DNA of 64,000 bases, from the NCBI GenBank assembly GCA_944321715.1, contig CALUMJ010000001.1, positions 1 through 64,000 on the forward strand, given 5' to 3'. Shown here one piece after another: positions 8,108 to 17,534 of this stretch. How positions within the stretch are numbered: the stretch's first letter is position 1; every line of letters starts with the position of its first letter. The stretch comes from an uncultured Muribaculaceae bacterium. GTDB lineage: Bacteria; Bacteroidota; Bacteroidia; Bacteroidales; Muribaculaceae. Made by a program: the position numbers and the translations under genes. Below the pieces are notes generated by a model that was given only the letters and a program-made list of their open reading frames with translations, had not been told where the DNA came from and searched no databases.

Positions 8108-8704
8108 ATGAAACGGATTTTGACTTTTGTGCTTATTGCATTAGCGGGAATATCGGCAGCGATGGCACAGCGAAGCAACCATTTCACGGTTGACTTGAAT
8201 TTCAACAAGTCAATGTCGGTCAAGGATGGCGGTTATGCCTTAGAGCCTCTTGACTTTTGGGGCATATCGGCAACTGGTGGTTACAGGTTCTATTTAATCA
8301 AGGGGCTTTACATCACCCCCGAAGCCACCCTCTACTATGAGAACCATGACCACGGTGTTGTATATGGTCCACCTGAATTAGTAGGTGTAGATGGAGTAAA
8401 ACTTGAAAAAGACGACCGCGACAGGACGAGCGAAGCCGGCATAGGGCTTGGCGGGATGCTTGGCTGCAACCTTATATGCAGTGATATTCATAGCATCGAC
8501 ATATTCACGGGGCCGTACTTCGATTGCGCATTTGTGCAAAAGGACGACTTAATCAACCGCCCGTCGTTCAAATGGCGTTTCGGCGCGGCTATCACATTCT
8601 CGCATGTCTATATCAAAGGGGCATTCGACTTGTCGCTGACCAACCTGATGGACGACCTCGGCGAGTCCAACTCATTCACCGTGGGCATCGGCTACCACTT
8701 CTAA
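8108..8704 (+). CDS. Small outer-membrane beta-barrel protein
   Basis: A 198-residue secreted protein. A signal peptide (residues 1-20, MKRILTFVLIALAGISAAMA) is followed by alternating hydrophobic strands such as HFTVDLNFNKSM, GYRFYLIKGLYITPEATLYY and a C-terminal strand ending SFTVGIGYHF, the terminal aromatic typical of barrel proteins. Size and pattern fit the eight-strand PorT/OmpX-like barrels of Bacteroidetes. The substrate or partner is not visible. It is a single gene with its own promoter at 7968-7999 and faces a convergent two-gene operon across a hairpin. Confidence 0.7.
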   Translation: MKRILTFVLIALAGISAAMAQRSNHFTVDLNFNKSMSVKDGGYALEPLDFWGISATGGYRFYLIKGLYITPEATLYYENHDHGVVYGPPELVGVDGVKLEKDDRDRTSEAGIGLGGMLGCNLICSDIHSIDIFTGPYFDCAFVQKDDLINRPSFKWRFGAAITFSHVYIKGAFDLSLTNLMDDLGESNSFTVGIGYHF

Positions 8705-8714
8705 CGGAAAAAAT

Positions 8715-8749
8715 GGGAAGTGGGCAGATTCACATCCGCGCCACTTCCC
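8715..8749 (-). terminator. Hairpin between convergent genes
   Basis: GGGAAGTGG at 8715-8723 pairs perfectly with CCACTTCCC at 8741-8749. On the minus strand it is followed by ATTTTTTCC, so it terminates the DUF2023 operon; it may also slow plus-strand transcription. Confidence 0.7.
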
Positions 8750-8807
8750 GACCCACAGTTATTATTTTGCGATAAAATTTGCCTATTCTCAAGTTGATTC
8801 CTCCCTC

Positions 8808-9161
8808 TCACTTGCCCTTACGCTCGCAATAACGCCGGCACTGGCCGCAAATGTCATAGCCCAGCATAGCCCCGAGTATGAAATCTTCCTCGGGAGTGAG
8901 CTTGTTGAGCGGACGTGTCACCATCAGCCTGATGGCGTTGATGCACTCCTTGCGCCCGAAAAACAGGTTGATTTTGTCATCACCGACAGGTTGTATGAGG
9001 TAGTTGATTTTACGGCTGCGTAGCCGGCTTGTCGTGAACTCGGCATACTTCTTGTCGGCAGTGAAAAGCACCATTTGGCGCACACCTTTGCTAAACTCAT
9101 ATATGTGGTTGAGGAACACCTGTACCACTTCGGGGTTCATATTCATTGCTGTAGCTGCCAT
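8808..9161 (-). CDS. DUF2023 family protein
   Basis: A 117-residue soluble protein with the features of DUF2023: an N-terminal helix ([18 protein letters not shown]), a beta/alpha core ([17 protein letters not shown]) and a C-terminal Cys pair ([11 protein letters not shown]). The family is known to occur next to, or fused with, flavodoxins, and here it directly follows the flavodoxin gene on the same strand with a 23-base gap. I infer that it works with the flavodoxin, perhaps in electron transfer. An internal Met (MNMNPE) could be the true start. No reaction is established for the family. Confidence 0.8.
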   Translation of the reverse strand: MAATAMNMNPEVVQVFLNHIYEFSKGVRQMVLFTADKKYAEFTTSRLRSRKINYLIQPVGDDKINLFFGRKECINAIRLMVTRPLNKLTPEEDFILGAMLGYDICGQCRRYCERKGK

Positions 9162-9184
9162 AAGAGGGGAGATGCGGAGGTGTG

Positions 9185-9682
9185 TTACAAACTATCTTTG
9201 ATTGCTTCAATCCAAGCGTCGATGCGAGCCTCGGTCATGTCGCTCTCGTTAACATCATCGAGCGCAAGGCCTACAAACTTGCCATCAACAACGGCCGTGG
9301 AGTCGTCGTAGGTATAGCCGTCGGTCGGCACTGCGCCTATTATGTTGCAGCCCGTGCCTTGCAGCTCGCGATATATTTCGCCCATGCCGTCGCAATAGGT
9401 GTCGCTGTATGATTGCGAGTCGCCGCAGCCAAACAGTGCCACGGTTTTCCCTGCAAGATTGGCGCTTTTTATTTCCTTGATGCCGCCGTACCAGTCGTCT
9501 TGCATGTCGCCGGCACCCCACGTCGATGTGCCAAGCAGCAGGTTGTCATACCCGGCCACTTGTGCGGCAGTCACCTTTGCCACATCGAGTATATCGCTCA
9601 CGCCTAACTTGCCAGCAATGGTTTCGGCAATGCCCTGGCAAGTGCCAGTCGATGAGCCATAGATAATCACAGTCTTCTTCAT
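9185..9682 (-). CDS. fldA: Flavodoxin, long-chain type
   Basis: A 165-residue FMN-binding electron carrier that can replace ferredoxin under iron limitation. The phosphate-binding loop [10 protein letters not shown] is at residues 9-18, [14 protein letters not shown] near 52-65 gives the first isoalloxazine-contacting loop, and [15 protein letters not shown] near 87-101 the second. The ATG at 9682 is chosen over an upstream GTG two codons earlier. It is the first gene of an operon with the DUF2023 gene. No ferredoxin or iron-uptake gene lies beside it, so regulation by iron is only expected from the family. Confidence 0.93.
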   Translation of the reverse strand: MKKTVIIYGSSTGTCQGIAETIAGKLGVSDILDVAKVTAAQVAGYDNLLLGTSTWGAGDMQDDWYGGIKEIKSANLAGKTVALFGCGDSQSYSDTYCDGMGEIYRELQGTGCNIIGAVPTDGYTYDDSTAVVDGKFVGLALDDVNESDMTEARIDAWIEAIKDSL

Positions 9683-9870
9683 TATCACTTAGTTTTTATG
9701 GTTATTAATACGATGGCAAAGTAAGCCATAAAACCCAATACCCGAAATCCCTAAAAATAAGTATTTTCACCGCCGACACTCCCCAATAAGTAGGTAAATG
9801 CGACACTATTAGGCGTGTACACCACCTCACACAATGCCGCTGCAGCCAACGGCCGATAATGCAAAAAAAC

Positions 9871-9902
9871 GCATCCCGGCAAGACTGCGCCCGCCGGGAT
9901 GC
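9871..9902 (-). terminator. Strong rho-independent terminator of the PepSY-like gene
   Basis: GCATCCCGGC at 9871-9880 pairs with its exact complement at 9893-9902. On the minus strand the stem is followed by GTTTTTTTGC. Confidence 0.85.
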
Positions 9903-9967
9903 CCGAAGTTTTTTATTTATCCAACAATAACTGTCGTAATGCCGGTGTTTATGAAAACCTCCGTGGA

Positions 9968-10417
9968 TTAATCGTCATATTCCATCATCAGGAAATTGCC
10001 GTTACGGTCGAATTTCAACTCAATGCGCGATGCGAGTTTCACCTCGTAGCTGTCGAGGTCGTCGGCATCATAACTGATATTGGTGACTGCCACGCCTTTA
10101 TAATTAGCATCAAGATACTTGGCAATTGCTGCCGGGATAACCTTGGTGGGTATGCCATTGTGGTTTTTCACTTCCTCCCACTTACCGTTGTGCCTAAACT
10201 CGATAGCGGTGCCATCCGACAGGAACACTTTGTAGTCGGGGCGGAAAAAGTCGTCATCGACAGCTGCCGCCGTCACAGTGGCAGGAGCAAATTGCTTGAT
10301 AAAGTTGGTCGCCTCGGCAGGGAGCTCCGATGCAGCAATCGGCTTGTCGCCGGCTTGGGCATTAAAAGCCAACAGACTTGCCACTGCCAACAATGCCGTG
10401 AATAAAAATTTCTTCAT
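9968..10417 (-). CDS. Secreted PepSY-like domain protein
   Basis: A 149-residue exported protein: signal peptide at residues 1-22 (MKKFLFTALLAVASLLAFNAQA), then a PepSY-like fold of the small Bacteroidetes type formerly called DUF2874. Typical signs are ASELPAEATNFIKQFAP, the basic/aromatic strand YKVFLSDGTAIEFRHNGKWEEV, IPAAIAKYLDANY and the C-terminal SRIELKFDRNGNFLMMEYDD. Such proteins are periplasmic and their ligand is unknown. The gene is monocistronic, with a strong terminator 66 bases after its stop. Tandem PepSY copies common in the family are absent; one copy is present here. Confidence 0.8.
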   Translation of the reverse strand: MKKFLFTALLAVASLLAFNAQAGDKPIAASELPAEATNFIKQFAPATVTAAAVDDDFFRPDYKVFLSDGTAIEFRHNGKWEEVKNHNGIPTKVIPAAIAKYLDANYKGVAVTNISYDADDLDSYEVKLASRIELKFDRNGNFLMMEYDD

Positions 10418-10557
10418 AACAATAGTTCTTTAGTTCGTCTAAATTGATTAATACTGATATATGTTCGTCGCAAATATACCCTTTTGCAAATTCATTGCTA
10501 CTTAAAAGGGCTTAAAAATGGCAAAACAACAATTAAACGAATTTAATAAATGTAGAA

Positions 10558-11065
10558 TTACAATACCTCATCTCGGGAAAATATGCGCCGGCGGTATTGC
10601 ATCGGCGACACTCCGGTGTGCTTCTTGAAAAATTTTGAAAACGAAGCCTGGTCGGAAAAACACAATGCCTCGGCCACGTCGGCAATAGGTATATTCTCAT
10701 CTTCGAGCATCGCCATGGCATGGTGTAGCAACTCGCTACATATCACGTCGTGGGGTGTGCGTCCAAGCATCCCTTTTACTACACGAGCCAAGTGTTTAGC
10801 CGACAAGCACAGACGGTCGGCATTAGGATAGCCACAAACGGCAATGAGATGAACTGACACGCTCGGTCGCTACTGCCGAAGCACTCTATAACACCGGAAA
10901 CCGCCGAACTGCTACCATGATTTAACACGGCAAAGCGCTGATTGCGCGCCATTTGCCGCAGCACACTGGCAGGCAGCCAGTCCCGCAACAAACCGCATCT
11001 CGCCGTGCGTCAGGGGCTGGCTGCCACGTTGCATCAGCTTGCCATGCAAATCATGAAATAATAGC
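10558..11065 (-). pseudogene. Decayed AraC-family regulator
   Basis: The C-terminal DNA-binding domain is intact as a 100-codon ORF (LCLSAKHLARVVKGML, then FSDQASFSKFFKKHTG and SPMQYRRRIF, the two helix-turn-helix motifs). Upstream, pieces of the N-terminal sensor and linker are spread over several frames with stops: HGKLMQRGSQPLTHGEMRF in one frame, ACQFISL in another and PNADRLCLSAKHL in a third. A normal family member has about 280-300 residues, so this one has lost its sensor by frameshifts and deletion. It lies divergent to the kinase-fusion membrane gene at 11142. A separate short HTH protein is an alternative but lacks a convincing start. Confidence 0.75.
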
Positions 11066-11141
11066 GTTCACACTTGTTTTCCTTGGCTTTTTTTGGGAAC
11101 TTTGCACTAATGAAACTTTATGGTATAATTATAAATAGAAT

Positions 11142-12419
11142 ATGAATAAATACACATTTCGCCGTTATGCCATATTTTTTATCTCTCTTTTCATTAACGC
11201 ATTCGGCATTGTTTTCATCACAAAGGCCCTTCTGGGAACTTCGCCAATTACCAGCGTGACATACGTGCTGAGCATGTTCACCCCATTGACTATGGGGCAG
11301 TGGACTATCCTGCTCAACTTGCTTTTCATGCTGCTCGAATTGCCATTCATGACACGGCAATACTTCAAGGAATCCATGCGCATGTATTTCCTGCAAATAC
11401 CCATCACGCTTTTCTTCGGCTGGTCAATCGACTTGTCGATGTCGCTGCTCGGGTGGCTTGACCCGTCGTCATACCCCTGGCAGATTGCAAGTCTTGCAGT
11501 AGGCTGCTTAATCCTTGCTACCGGCATCTCGCTTGAAGTGAAAGCCAATATCGCCCTCGTGGCAGGAGAGTTTTTCGTGGGAGCCATTTCAAAACGCATT
11601 CGCAAGGAATTCGGCTTTGTCAAACTGGGCTTCGACATAACCCTGCTTGTCGCGGCGTGCATATTGTCGTGGGTGTTCCTTGGCGGCATCTATGGCGTGC
11701 GCGAGGGTACTGTTGTCGCAGCACTTGCAGTAGGCCCCATAGTGCATTTCATCAGTCCGGCATTTAATGTGCTGGACAGGTGGATTACACCGGCGGCCGA
11801 GGCGGTGCCTACGGTAGCCGACAGCAAGCACGTGGTCATAACCATCGCCCGTGAATTTGGCAGCGGAGGCCGCAAACTTGGACAGATGGTTGCCGAGAAA
11901 CTCGGCGTACCCTGTTACGACAAGAAAATCATAGAACTTGCTGCAAAGCAAAGCGGGCTCACCGAGCGGTACATATCGGATAACGAACAAGACATGTCGC
12001 CGATATGGATTAACAACCTCATATTCCAAAACTATGAATCTTCGCTCGAACACAGCCTCTCGTCGCGCGACGCACTATTCGTTGCCGAGTGCAAGGTAAT
12101 CCGCAACTTGGCAAGCCGCAGCGCATGTGTCATCGTGGGACGCTGCGCCGACTACGCCCTGAAAGATTTCCAGGGCGTGAAGCGGGTGTTTTGCTACGCA
12201 ACATTAGACAGCGAAGTGCAACGTTGCATCGACGAATATGGAATTCCGCACGACAAGGCCCGCGACGAAGTGCGCCGAATCAACCGTGCACGCGCAGCCC
12301 ATTATGAACATTACACCGGAAAGAAATGGCGCGAGATGCACAACTACGACCTCGTGGTGAACACCGCCACCACAAGCATAGACGATGCATGCTCGCTCAT
12401 TTCATCATTGGCTCGGTAA
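11142..12419 (+). CDS. YczE-like membrane protein fused to a cytidylate-kinase-like domain
   Basis: A 425-residue two-part protein. Residues 1-215 hold about five or six membrane segments (RRYAIFFISLFINAFGIVF at 7-25, TILLNLLFMLLELPF, ALAVGPIVHFI) of the YczE/DUF6198 type. After a short linker, residues 228-425 form a P-loop kinase of the cytidylate-kinase-like family: IAREFGSGGRKLGQMVAEKL with an unusual SGGRKLG loop, CVIVGRCADYALKD and a basic lid RRINRARAAHYEHYTGK. The kinase-like family occurs alone in many bacteria with unknown substrate; the fusion puts it on the inner face of the membrane. A sensing, transport or nucleotide role is inference. The gene is flanked by a dead AraC regulator upstream and is convergent with the SulP gene. 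Confidence 0.82.
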   Translation: MNKYTFRRYAIFFISLFINAFGIVFITKALLGTSPITSVTYVLSMFTPLTMGQWTILLNLLFMLLELPFMTRQYFKESMRMYFLQIPITLFFGWSIDLSMSLLGWLDPSSYPWQIASLAVGCLILATGISLEVKANIALVAGEFFVGAISKRIRKEFGFVKLGFDITLLVAACILSWVFLGGIYGVREGTVVAALAVGPIVHFISPAFNVLDRWITPAAEAVPTVADSKHVVITIAREFGSGGRKLGQMVAEKLGVPCYDKKIIELAAKQSGLTERYISDNEQDMSPIWINNLIFQNYESSLEHSLSSRDALFVAECKVIRNLASRSACVIVGRCADYALKDFQGVKRVFCYATLDSEVQRCIDEYGIPHDKARDEVRRINRARAAHYEHYTGKKWREMHNYDLVVNTATTSIDDACSLISSLAR

Positions 12420-12439
12420 TGCGCAATATTGCCATTGCG

Positions 12440-14155
12440 TCACTGCCCGACGCTTTTCACCGGGGTGTGGTTCTCGATGAAGGCATTGGCCGTGGCAAGT
12501 GCCTTGGTGATATGGTCGCAAATGTGGTCGCCACCTACCATCCGGTCTATGCCAGCATGCAGCAGCACTTTTTTAACCTTGGGGTTTACACCCGATAGCA
12601 CTATGTGAATGCCCTCGCGCTGCGACGAATTAATGAGGATTTCGAGGTTATGTATGCCTGTAGAGTCAATAAACGGCACTTTGCGCATCCTTATAATCCT
12701 CACCACGGGCTTATCGCCTATGCTGCGCATAAGGTCGTCAAACTTCGTGGCGACGCCGAAGAAAAACGGGCCGTCGATTTCATATATTTCCACACCTTCG
12801 GGCACTGCCAGCACCTCGTGCTGCGAAGCCTCGCTGCCGTCGGCAATGTCGATTTGGTCGCTGAACACCTTGATTTGAGTGTTCTCCATCACACGCTTGA
12901 GGAACATCACTATGGCCAGCAGCAAGCCGATTTCAATGGCTATGGTGAGGTCGAATATCACAGTTAGCAAGAATGTCGCCGCCAGTACGGCAATGTCCGA
13001 CTTGGGATTTTTTAATATGCCCACCACTGTGCGCCATCCGCTCATGCCGTATGCCACCATCACAAGCACGCCGGCAAGGCAAGCCATTGGCACATAGTTA
13101 ATCAGCGGCATAAGCAGCAACATGATAAGCAGCAACACCACTGCGTGGACTATGCCAGCAACGGGTGTACGTCCGCCATTGGTGATATTTGTCATCGTGC
13201 GGGCTATGGCTCCAGTAACGGGAATGCCGCCGAAAAATGGCACGGCAATGTTGGCTATGCCTTGGCCGATTAGCTCGGTGTTGTTGTCGGTGCGTCCGCC
13301 AGTGGCACCGTCGGCAACAGTTGCCGACAGCAGCGACTCGATGGCGCAAAGCATGGCTATGGTGAATGCCGACGGCAACAACACGTTTACCGTGGTCATG
13401 TTGAAGCCCAACCAGTGCGGCATTGGCATCTGCGCAGGCAATTTGCCAAATCGGTCGCCGATGGTTTCAATGCCCGTCACGCCGGCAAAACGATTGAGCA
13501 GATACACAGCCACAGTCATGACAGCAATGGCAACGAGTGCGCCGGGAATTTTCTTGGATATGCGCGGAGCAACGGCCACGATGGCTATTGTCGCAAGCCC
13601 CACTAATAGTGTGGCAATGTGCATGGTGCCGAAGTTCTGGAAATACACCACCCACTTCGATATAAAGTCGCCTGGCACGCCACCGTCGATTTTCAAACCG
13701 AATAGGTCAACAATCTGTGTCGAAAAAATCGTCAACGCGATACCGCTGGTGAAGCCAACCACTATCGGGTAGGGTATAAACTTGATGATGGTTCCGAGCT
13801 TGAACACACCCATCAACACAAGTATGAGCCCTGCCAAAAATGTAGCTATGGCAAGCCCCTGCAACCCATAAAGCTGGATAATATTGTAAACAATCACGAT
13901 AAACGCCCCTGTAGGGCCGCCTATCTGCACACTGTTGCCGCCAAACGCCGACACACAGAAACCGCCGATTATGGCAGTCACAAGCCCCACCGTGGGGGTC
14001 ACGCCGCTGGCGATACCAAACGCAATTGCAAGCGGCAGTGCCACTATGCCCACTACGATACCGGCCACCACGTCTTCCTTAAACTTTGCCGCACTGTAGT
14101 GCTTGAACACCTCAAGCGACTTTGGCCTGAACTCAAATTTCTTGCTAAAGTTCAT
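12440..14155 (-). CDS. SulP-family inorganic anion transporter with STAS domain
   Basis: A 571-residue inner-membrane transporter. About 14 membrane segments fill residues 28-415, with the conserved early block VGIVALPLAIAFGIASGV and the SulP signature region GPTGAFIVIVYNIIQLYG. A cytoplasmic STAS domain follows (from about 440), with the signature IDSTGIHNLEILI near 506. Family members carry sulfate, bicarbonate or other anions by proton or sodium symport; the substrate cannot be read from the sequence, and no sulfate-assimilation or carbonic-anhydrase gene is adjacent. The gene is monocistronic and convergent with the 11142 gene, only 20 bases apart. Confidence 0.9.
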   Translation of the reverse strand: MNFSKKFEFRPKSLEVFKHYSAAKFKEDVVAGIVVGIVALPLAIAFGIASGVTPTVGLVTAIIGGFCVSAFGGNSVQIGGPTGAFIVIVYNIIQLYGLQGLAIATFLAGLILVLMGVFKLGTIIKFIPYPIVVGFTSGIALTIFSTQIVDLFGLKIDGGVPGDFISKWVVYFQNFGTMHIATLLVGLATIAIVAVAPRISKKIPGALVAIAVMTVAVYLLNRFAGVTGIETIGDRFGKLPAQMPMPHWLGFNMTTVNVLLPSAFTIAMLCAIESLLSATVADGATGGRTDNNTELIGQGIANIAVPFFGGIPVTGAIARTMTNITNGGRTPVAGIVHAVVLLLIMLLLMPLINYVPMACLAGVLVMVAYGMSGWRTVVGILKNPKSDIAVLAATFLLTVIFDLTIAIEIGLLLAIVMFLKRVMENTQIKVFSDQIDIADGSEASQHEVLAVPEGVEIYEIDGPFFFGVATKFDDLMRSIGDKPVVRIIRMRKVPFIDSTGIHNLEILINSSQREGIHIVLSGVNPKVKKVLLHAGIDRMVGGDHICDHITKALATANAFIENHTPVKSVGQ

Positions 14156-14589
14156 TTTTTACAATCTTTTTTACCTGTTTTTTCAGCGGGCTATGTTAAA
14201 ATAGCATTCCTACAACGTAGCCATTAAGTGCGTTTTGACACAGCCCCATACGGAAACATTCGTTAACTTTTCTCTAAAATTCGAGCCACAAATTTACACT
14301 TTTTCACTCAATCATGCAAATGCCCGAGCCTGTGCGCCACGCAGCTGGCTGTCACACAAGGTCGTGCAAGAATGTAACTCAATTCGCCCAAAAGTGTTCC
14401 GAAGCGAGTTTATCAAATTAATTTTTACGATTAATTGTTGAAATACGACGGTTTTTGCCTAATTTTGCGGCAGTTTTTCAAACTTGCACGACGCAAGTTG
14501 CTTGTAGCAACCACAACACAGGCACTTATTTCTTAAACACATACTAAACGCCCCCGCACTGCGCGTGGCACACACTACATAAAACTTTT
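14156..14589. other. Divergent intergenic region between SulP gene and topA
   Basis: 434 bases without a credible gene. The right part holds the topA promoter; the leader from there to the topA start is about 115 bases. The left part presumably holds the minus-strand SulP promoter, but I see no clear box. Confidence 0.5.
14438..14467 (+). promoter_or_regulatory. Promoter of topA
   Basis: TTG at 14438-14440, 19 bases, then TAATTTTG at 14460-14467: a full match to the Bacteroidetes -33/-7 consensus. Confidence 0.7.
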
Positions 14590-16932
14590 ATGCCGAATAA
14601 TTTAGTTATAGTCGAGTCCCCAGCCAAGGCCAAGACAATCGAGAAGTTCTTAGGGAAGGATTACAAGGTGATGTCGAGTTACGGGCATATCCGCGACTTG
14701 CACAAAAAATCTTTCAGCATCGACACTGAACACGATTTCAAACCCATTTATGAAATTCCTGCCGAGAAAAAAGAACTGGTGAAAGAACTCAAAAAGGCTG
14801 CCGACCAAGCCGACATGGTATGGCTCGCTTCCGATGAGGACCGCGAAGGGGAGGCTATAGCTTGGCACCTGTATGAAGTGCTGGGCCTTACACCCGAAAA
14901 GACTCGGCGCATAGTGTTCCACGAAATCACGAAACCTGCAATATTACATGCAATAGAACATCCACGCGACATCGACTACAACCTTGTCGATGCACAGCAA
15001 GCGCGCCGCGTGCTCGACCGCATCGTGGGGTTTGAGCTTTCGCCGGTGCTGTGGAAGAAAATCAAGCCGGCACTGTCGGCCGGGCGTGTGCAGAGTGTGG
15101 CCGTGCGTCTTATCGTTGAACGCGAAAAAGAAATCGAGGCATTCCATAGCGAACAATATTACCGCATAGTGGCACAAATGCGCTGTGGCGAGGGCAAAGC
15201 CGCATTCAATGCCGAGCTAAACCGCCGTCTGCCCGACCATGCCGCCGCCCAGACTCTGCTCGAAGCATGCCGCGGCACGCAGTTCTCCGTCGGCGAAATC
15301 AGCGTCAAGCCTGTCAAGCGGTCGCCGGCTCCGCCATTCACCACATCGACGTTGCAGCAAGAGGCTGCAAGGAAACTCGGCTTTACCGTAGCCCAAACGA
15401 TGATGGTGGCACAAAAACTTTATGAATCGGGGCATATCACCTACATGCGTACCGACTCGGTCAACCTGTCGTCGCTTGCCATAGGCACCATCAGCGAAGA
15501 AATTAAAAACAACATAGGCGAACAGTACCTGAAAGTGCGCCACTACCACACAGCCACAAAAGGCGCACAAGAGGCTCACGAAGCTATACGCCCCACCTAC
15601 ATAAGCAAACACGAAATAGCCGGCACGGCACAAGAGAAGCGGTTATATGAACTGATATGGAAGCGCACCATAGCCTCGCAAATGGCCGATGCGCAAATCG
15701 AAAAGACCACAGCCGACATCATCATACCAGGCCGTGATGAAAAATTTGTAGCAACAGGCGAGGTAATAAAGTTTGACGGCTTCTTGAAAGTATATATAGA
15801 AGACCACGACGACGAGGGCGAGCAGCAATCGCCGTCCGACGAAACCATGTTGCCCAAGATGCAGCAGGGCGATACCGTGACAGCCGATAGCATAGTGGCT
15901 ATGCAGCGTTTCACACAACAGCCGCCACGATACACCGAGGCTTCGCTCGTGAAAAAGCTCGAAGAGCTTGGCATAGGCCGACCATCGACCTACGCTCCCA
16001 CAATCTCCACCATCCAGAACCGCGACTATGTGGAAAAAGGCGAGAAAAAGGGAGTGGAACGGAAATACGAGGTGATTGAGCTGAAAGGCGACAAAATCAC
16101 ATCGAAACAAAAAACCGAAACAACTGGTGCCGACAAGGGAAAACTTATCCCGACCGATGTGGGAATGATAGTCAATGATTTCCTTGAGGACTATTTCCCT
16201 CAAATCATGGATTACAATTTCACGGCAAAAATCGAACACGAATTTGACGAAATAGCAGCCGGCGACGTTAAGTGGAACGAAGGGATAAGCCGATTCTACG
16301 ACCAGTTCCACCCCAATGTCGAGAATGTGTCGCAGTTGAGGCTCGAACACAAAGTAGGCGAGAGGCAGCTTGGCATCGACCCCAAGAGCGGCCAACCAGT
16401 GTCGGTGAAAATAGGGCGGTTCGGGCCGTTGGTGCAAATAGGCACGGCCGACGGCGACAACAAGCCACAATTTGCCTCGCTCCAGAAAGACCAGTCGGTA
16501 AATACCATAACGCTCGAAGAGGCTCTGAAACTGTTTGAATTGCCTCGCACATTGGGCGACTATGAAGGCAGCGAAGTGAGCGTGGGCGTGGGCCGCTTTG
16601 GGCCATACGTGAAACATGCAGGCAAATATGTATCAATCCCCAAGGAATATACACCGCAACAAATTACACTCGACGAGGCTATTGCCCTCGTCGACGCAAA
16701 ACGTGTGGCCGAGGCGCAGAAATTAGTAAAATCGTTCCCCGAAGACCCCGACCTCGAAGTGCTTAACGGACGCTATGGCGTGTACATCAGCTACAAAAAG
16801 CAGAATTACAAGATTCCTAAAGGGACCGACGCCGCATCGCTCACCTACGAAGATTGCAAGGCTATAATCGCAGACGAAGCAAACGCTCCCAAAAAGCGTA
16901 CCACCAAACGTCGCAGCACAGCAAAGAAATAA
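14590..16932 (+). CDS. topA: DNA topoisomerase I
   Basis: A 780-residue type IA topoisomerase that relaxes negative supercoils. The Toprim domain starts at LVIVESPAKAKTIEKFLG (residues 5-22) and includes ASDEDREGEAIAWHL near 80. The catalytic tyrosine is in HITYMRTDSVNLSS at Tyr285. The C-terminus has several Toprim-C repeats (KIGRFGPLVQIG, GVGRFGPYVKHAGKYVSIP, LNGRYGVYISYKKQNYKIP) and a Lys/Arg-rich tail ending KKRTTKRRSTAKK, instead of the Cys4 zinc fingers of the E. coli enzyme; this is the usual form in Bacteroidetes. It is a single gene, preceded by its own promoter and followed by a repeat-filled gap. Confidence 0.97.
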   Translation: MPNNLVIVESPAKAKTIEKFLGKDYKVMSSYGHIRDLHKKSFSIDTEHDFKPIYEIPAEKKELVKELKKAADQADMVWLASDEDREGEAIAWHLYEVLGLTPEKTRRIVFHEITKPAILHAIEHPRDIDYNLVDAQQARRVLDRIVGFELSPVLWKKIKPALSAGRVQSVAVRLIVEREKEIEAFHSEQYYRIVAQMRCGEGKAAFNAELNRRLPDHAAAQTLLEACRGTQFSVGEISVKPVKRSPAPPFTTSTLQQEAARKLGFTVAQTMMVAQKLYESGHITYMRTDSVNLSSLAIGTISEEIKNNIGEQYLKVRHYHTATKGAQEAHEAIRPTYISKHEIAGTAQEKRLYELIWKRTIASQMADAQIEKTTADIIIPGRDEKFVATGEVIKFDGFLKVYIEDHDDEGEQQSPSDETMLPKMQQGDTVTADSIVAMQRFTQQPPRYTEASLVKKLEELGIGRPSTYAPTISTIQNRDYVEKGEKKGVERKYEVIELKGDKITSKQKTETTGADKGKLIPTDVGMIVNDFLEDYFPQIMDYNFTAKIEHEFDEIAAGDVKWNEGISRFYDQFHPNVENVSQLRLEHKVGERQLGIDPKSGQPVSVKIGRFGPLVQIGTADGDNKPQFASLQKDQSVNTITLEEALKLFELPRTLGDYEGSEVSVGVGRFGPYVKHAGKYVSIPKEYTPQQITLDEAIALVDAKRVAEAQKLVKSFPEDPDLEVLNGRYGVYISYKKQNYKIPKGTDAASLTYEDCKAIIADEANAPKKRTTKRRSTAKK

Positions 16933-16960
16933 ACTTTCTTTGTACACATATCAACCCTTA

Positions 16961-17221
16961 TTGTAGGGGCTGCATCAAAATAACACTTTCATTTGCATGT
17001 TGTAGAAGGTGTATCAAAATAGGCGTTCACCAATTTCGTAGGGACGCACGGCTCGTGCGTCCGTGTGCTGAAGATATAGCTAATCGGTTGTATGTTAGCG
17101 CGATATATGCTTAAAGGCTAACGGACGCACGAGCCGTGCGTCCCTACGAAATCGCTTAAATCTGCATTTTGATACACCCTCTACACAATTGCCTACCTGT
17201 AATTGCCATGAGCCCCTACAA
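16961..17221. repeat. Nested palindromic repeat, copy B, inside a second inverted repeat
   Basis: Outermost are TTGTAGGGGCT (16961-16971) and its exact complement at 17211-17221. Inside lies the same kind of element as copy A: 18-base ends with one mismatch (17003-17020 and 17166-17183), then self-complementary GGGACGCACG/CGTGCGTCC modules at 17038-17062 and 17123-17147 in opposite orientation, and a 60-base spacer unlike that of copy A. There is no ORF. The layering suggests one element inserted in, or grown around, another. Confidence 0.8.
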
Positions 17222-17497
17222 CTGGGGAGCAGTTTTGTCATTTCGGCGCACTTCGCTTTTAATGAAAAGTCATTACTATTGTTTAGATAGATATCGTAAT
17301 CAATACAAATCTGAAAGATAGTTTTAAAAATATCACAATGCCTGCATATATAATCACATATAATATACTATTAATGAAGCTGATAACACAGAACACAACC
17401 AGTATTGTTTTCACACCTGTTTATTAACATTAATGATAATAATAACAATTGATTACACTACAAAACTCTTTTAAATCACATTTAACTGTCGGTATTG
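17222..17497. other. AT-rich intergenic stretch
   Basis: Between the palindromic repeat and the small-RNA promoter lie about 275 AT-rich bases without ORF, hairpin or repeat that I can support. Confidence 0.4.
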
Positions 17498-17528
17498 TTG
17501 TATTTTCAGATAAAAGCATTTACTTTGC
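17498..17528 (+). promoter_or_regulatory. Promoter of the candidate small RNA
   Basis: TTGTTG ends at 17500; 20 bases later comes TACTTTGC at 17521-17528, close to the TAnnTTTG box. Confidence 0.5.
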
Positions 17529-17534
17529 AACATC

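Noticed and set aside
15643..16617. A 324-codon ORF opposite topA
   Set aside because: Antisense shadow of topA with no recognisable motif, start signal or promoter.
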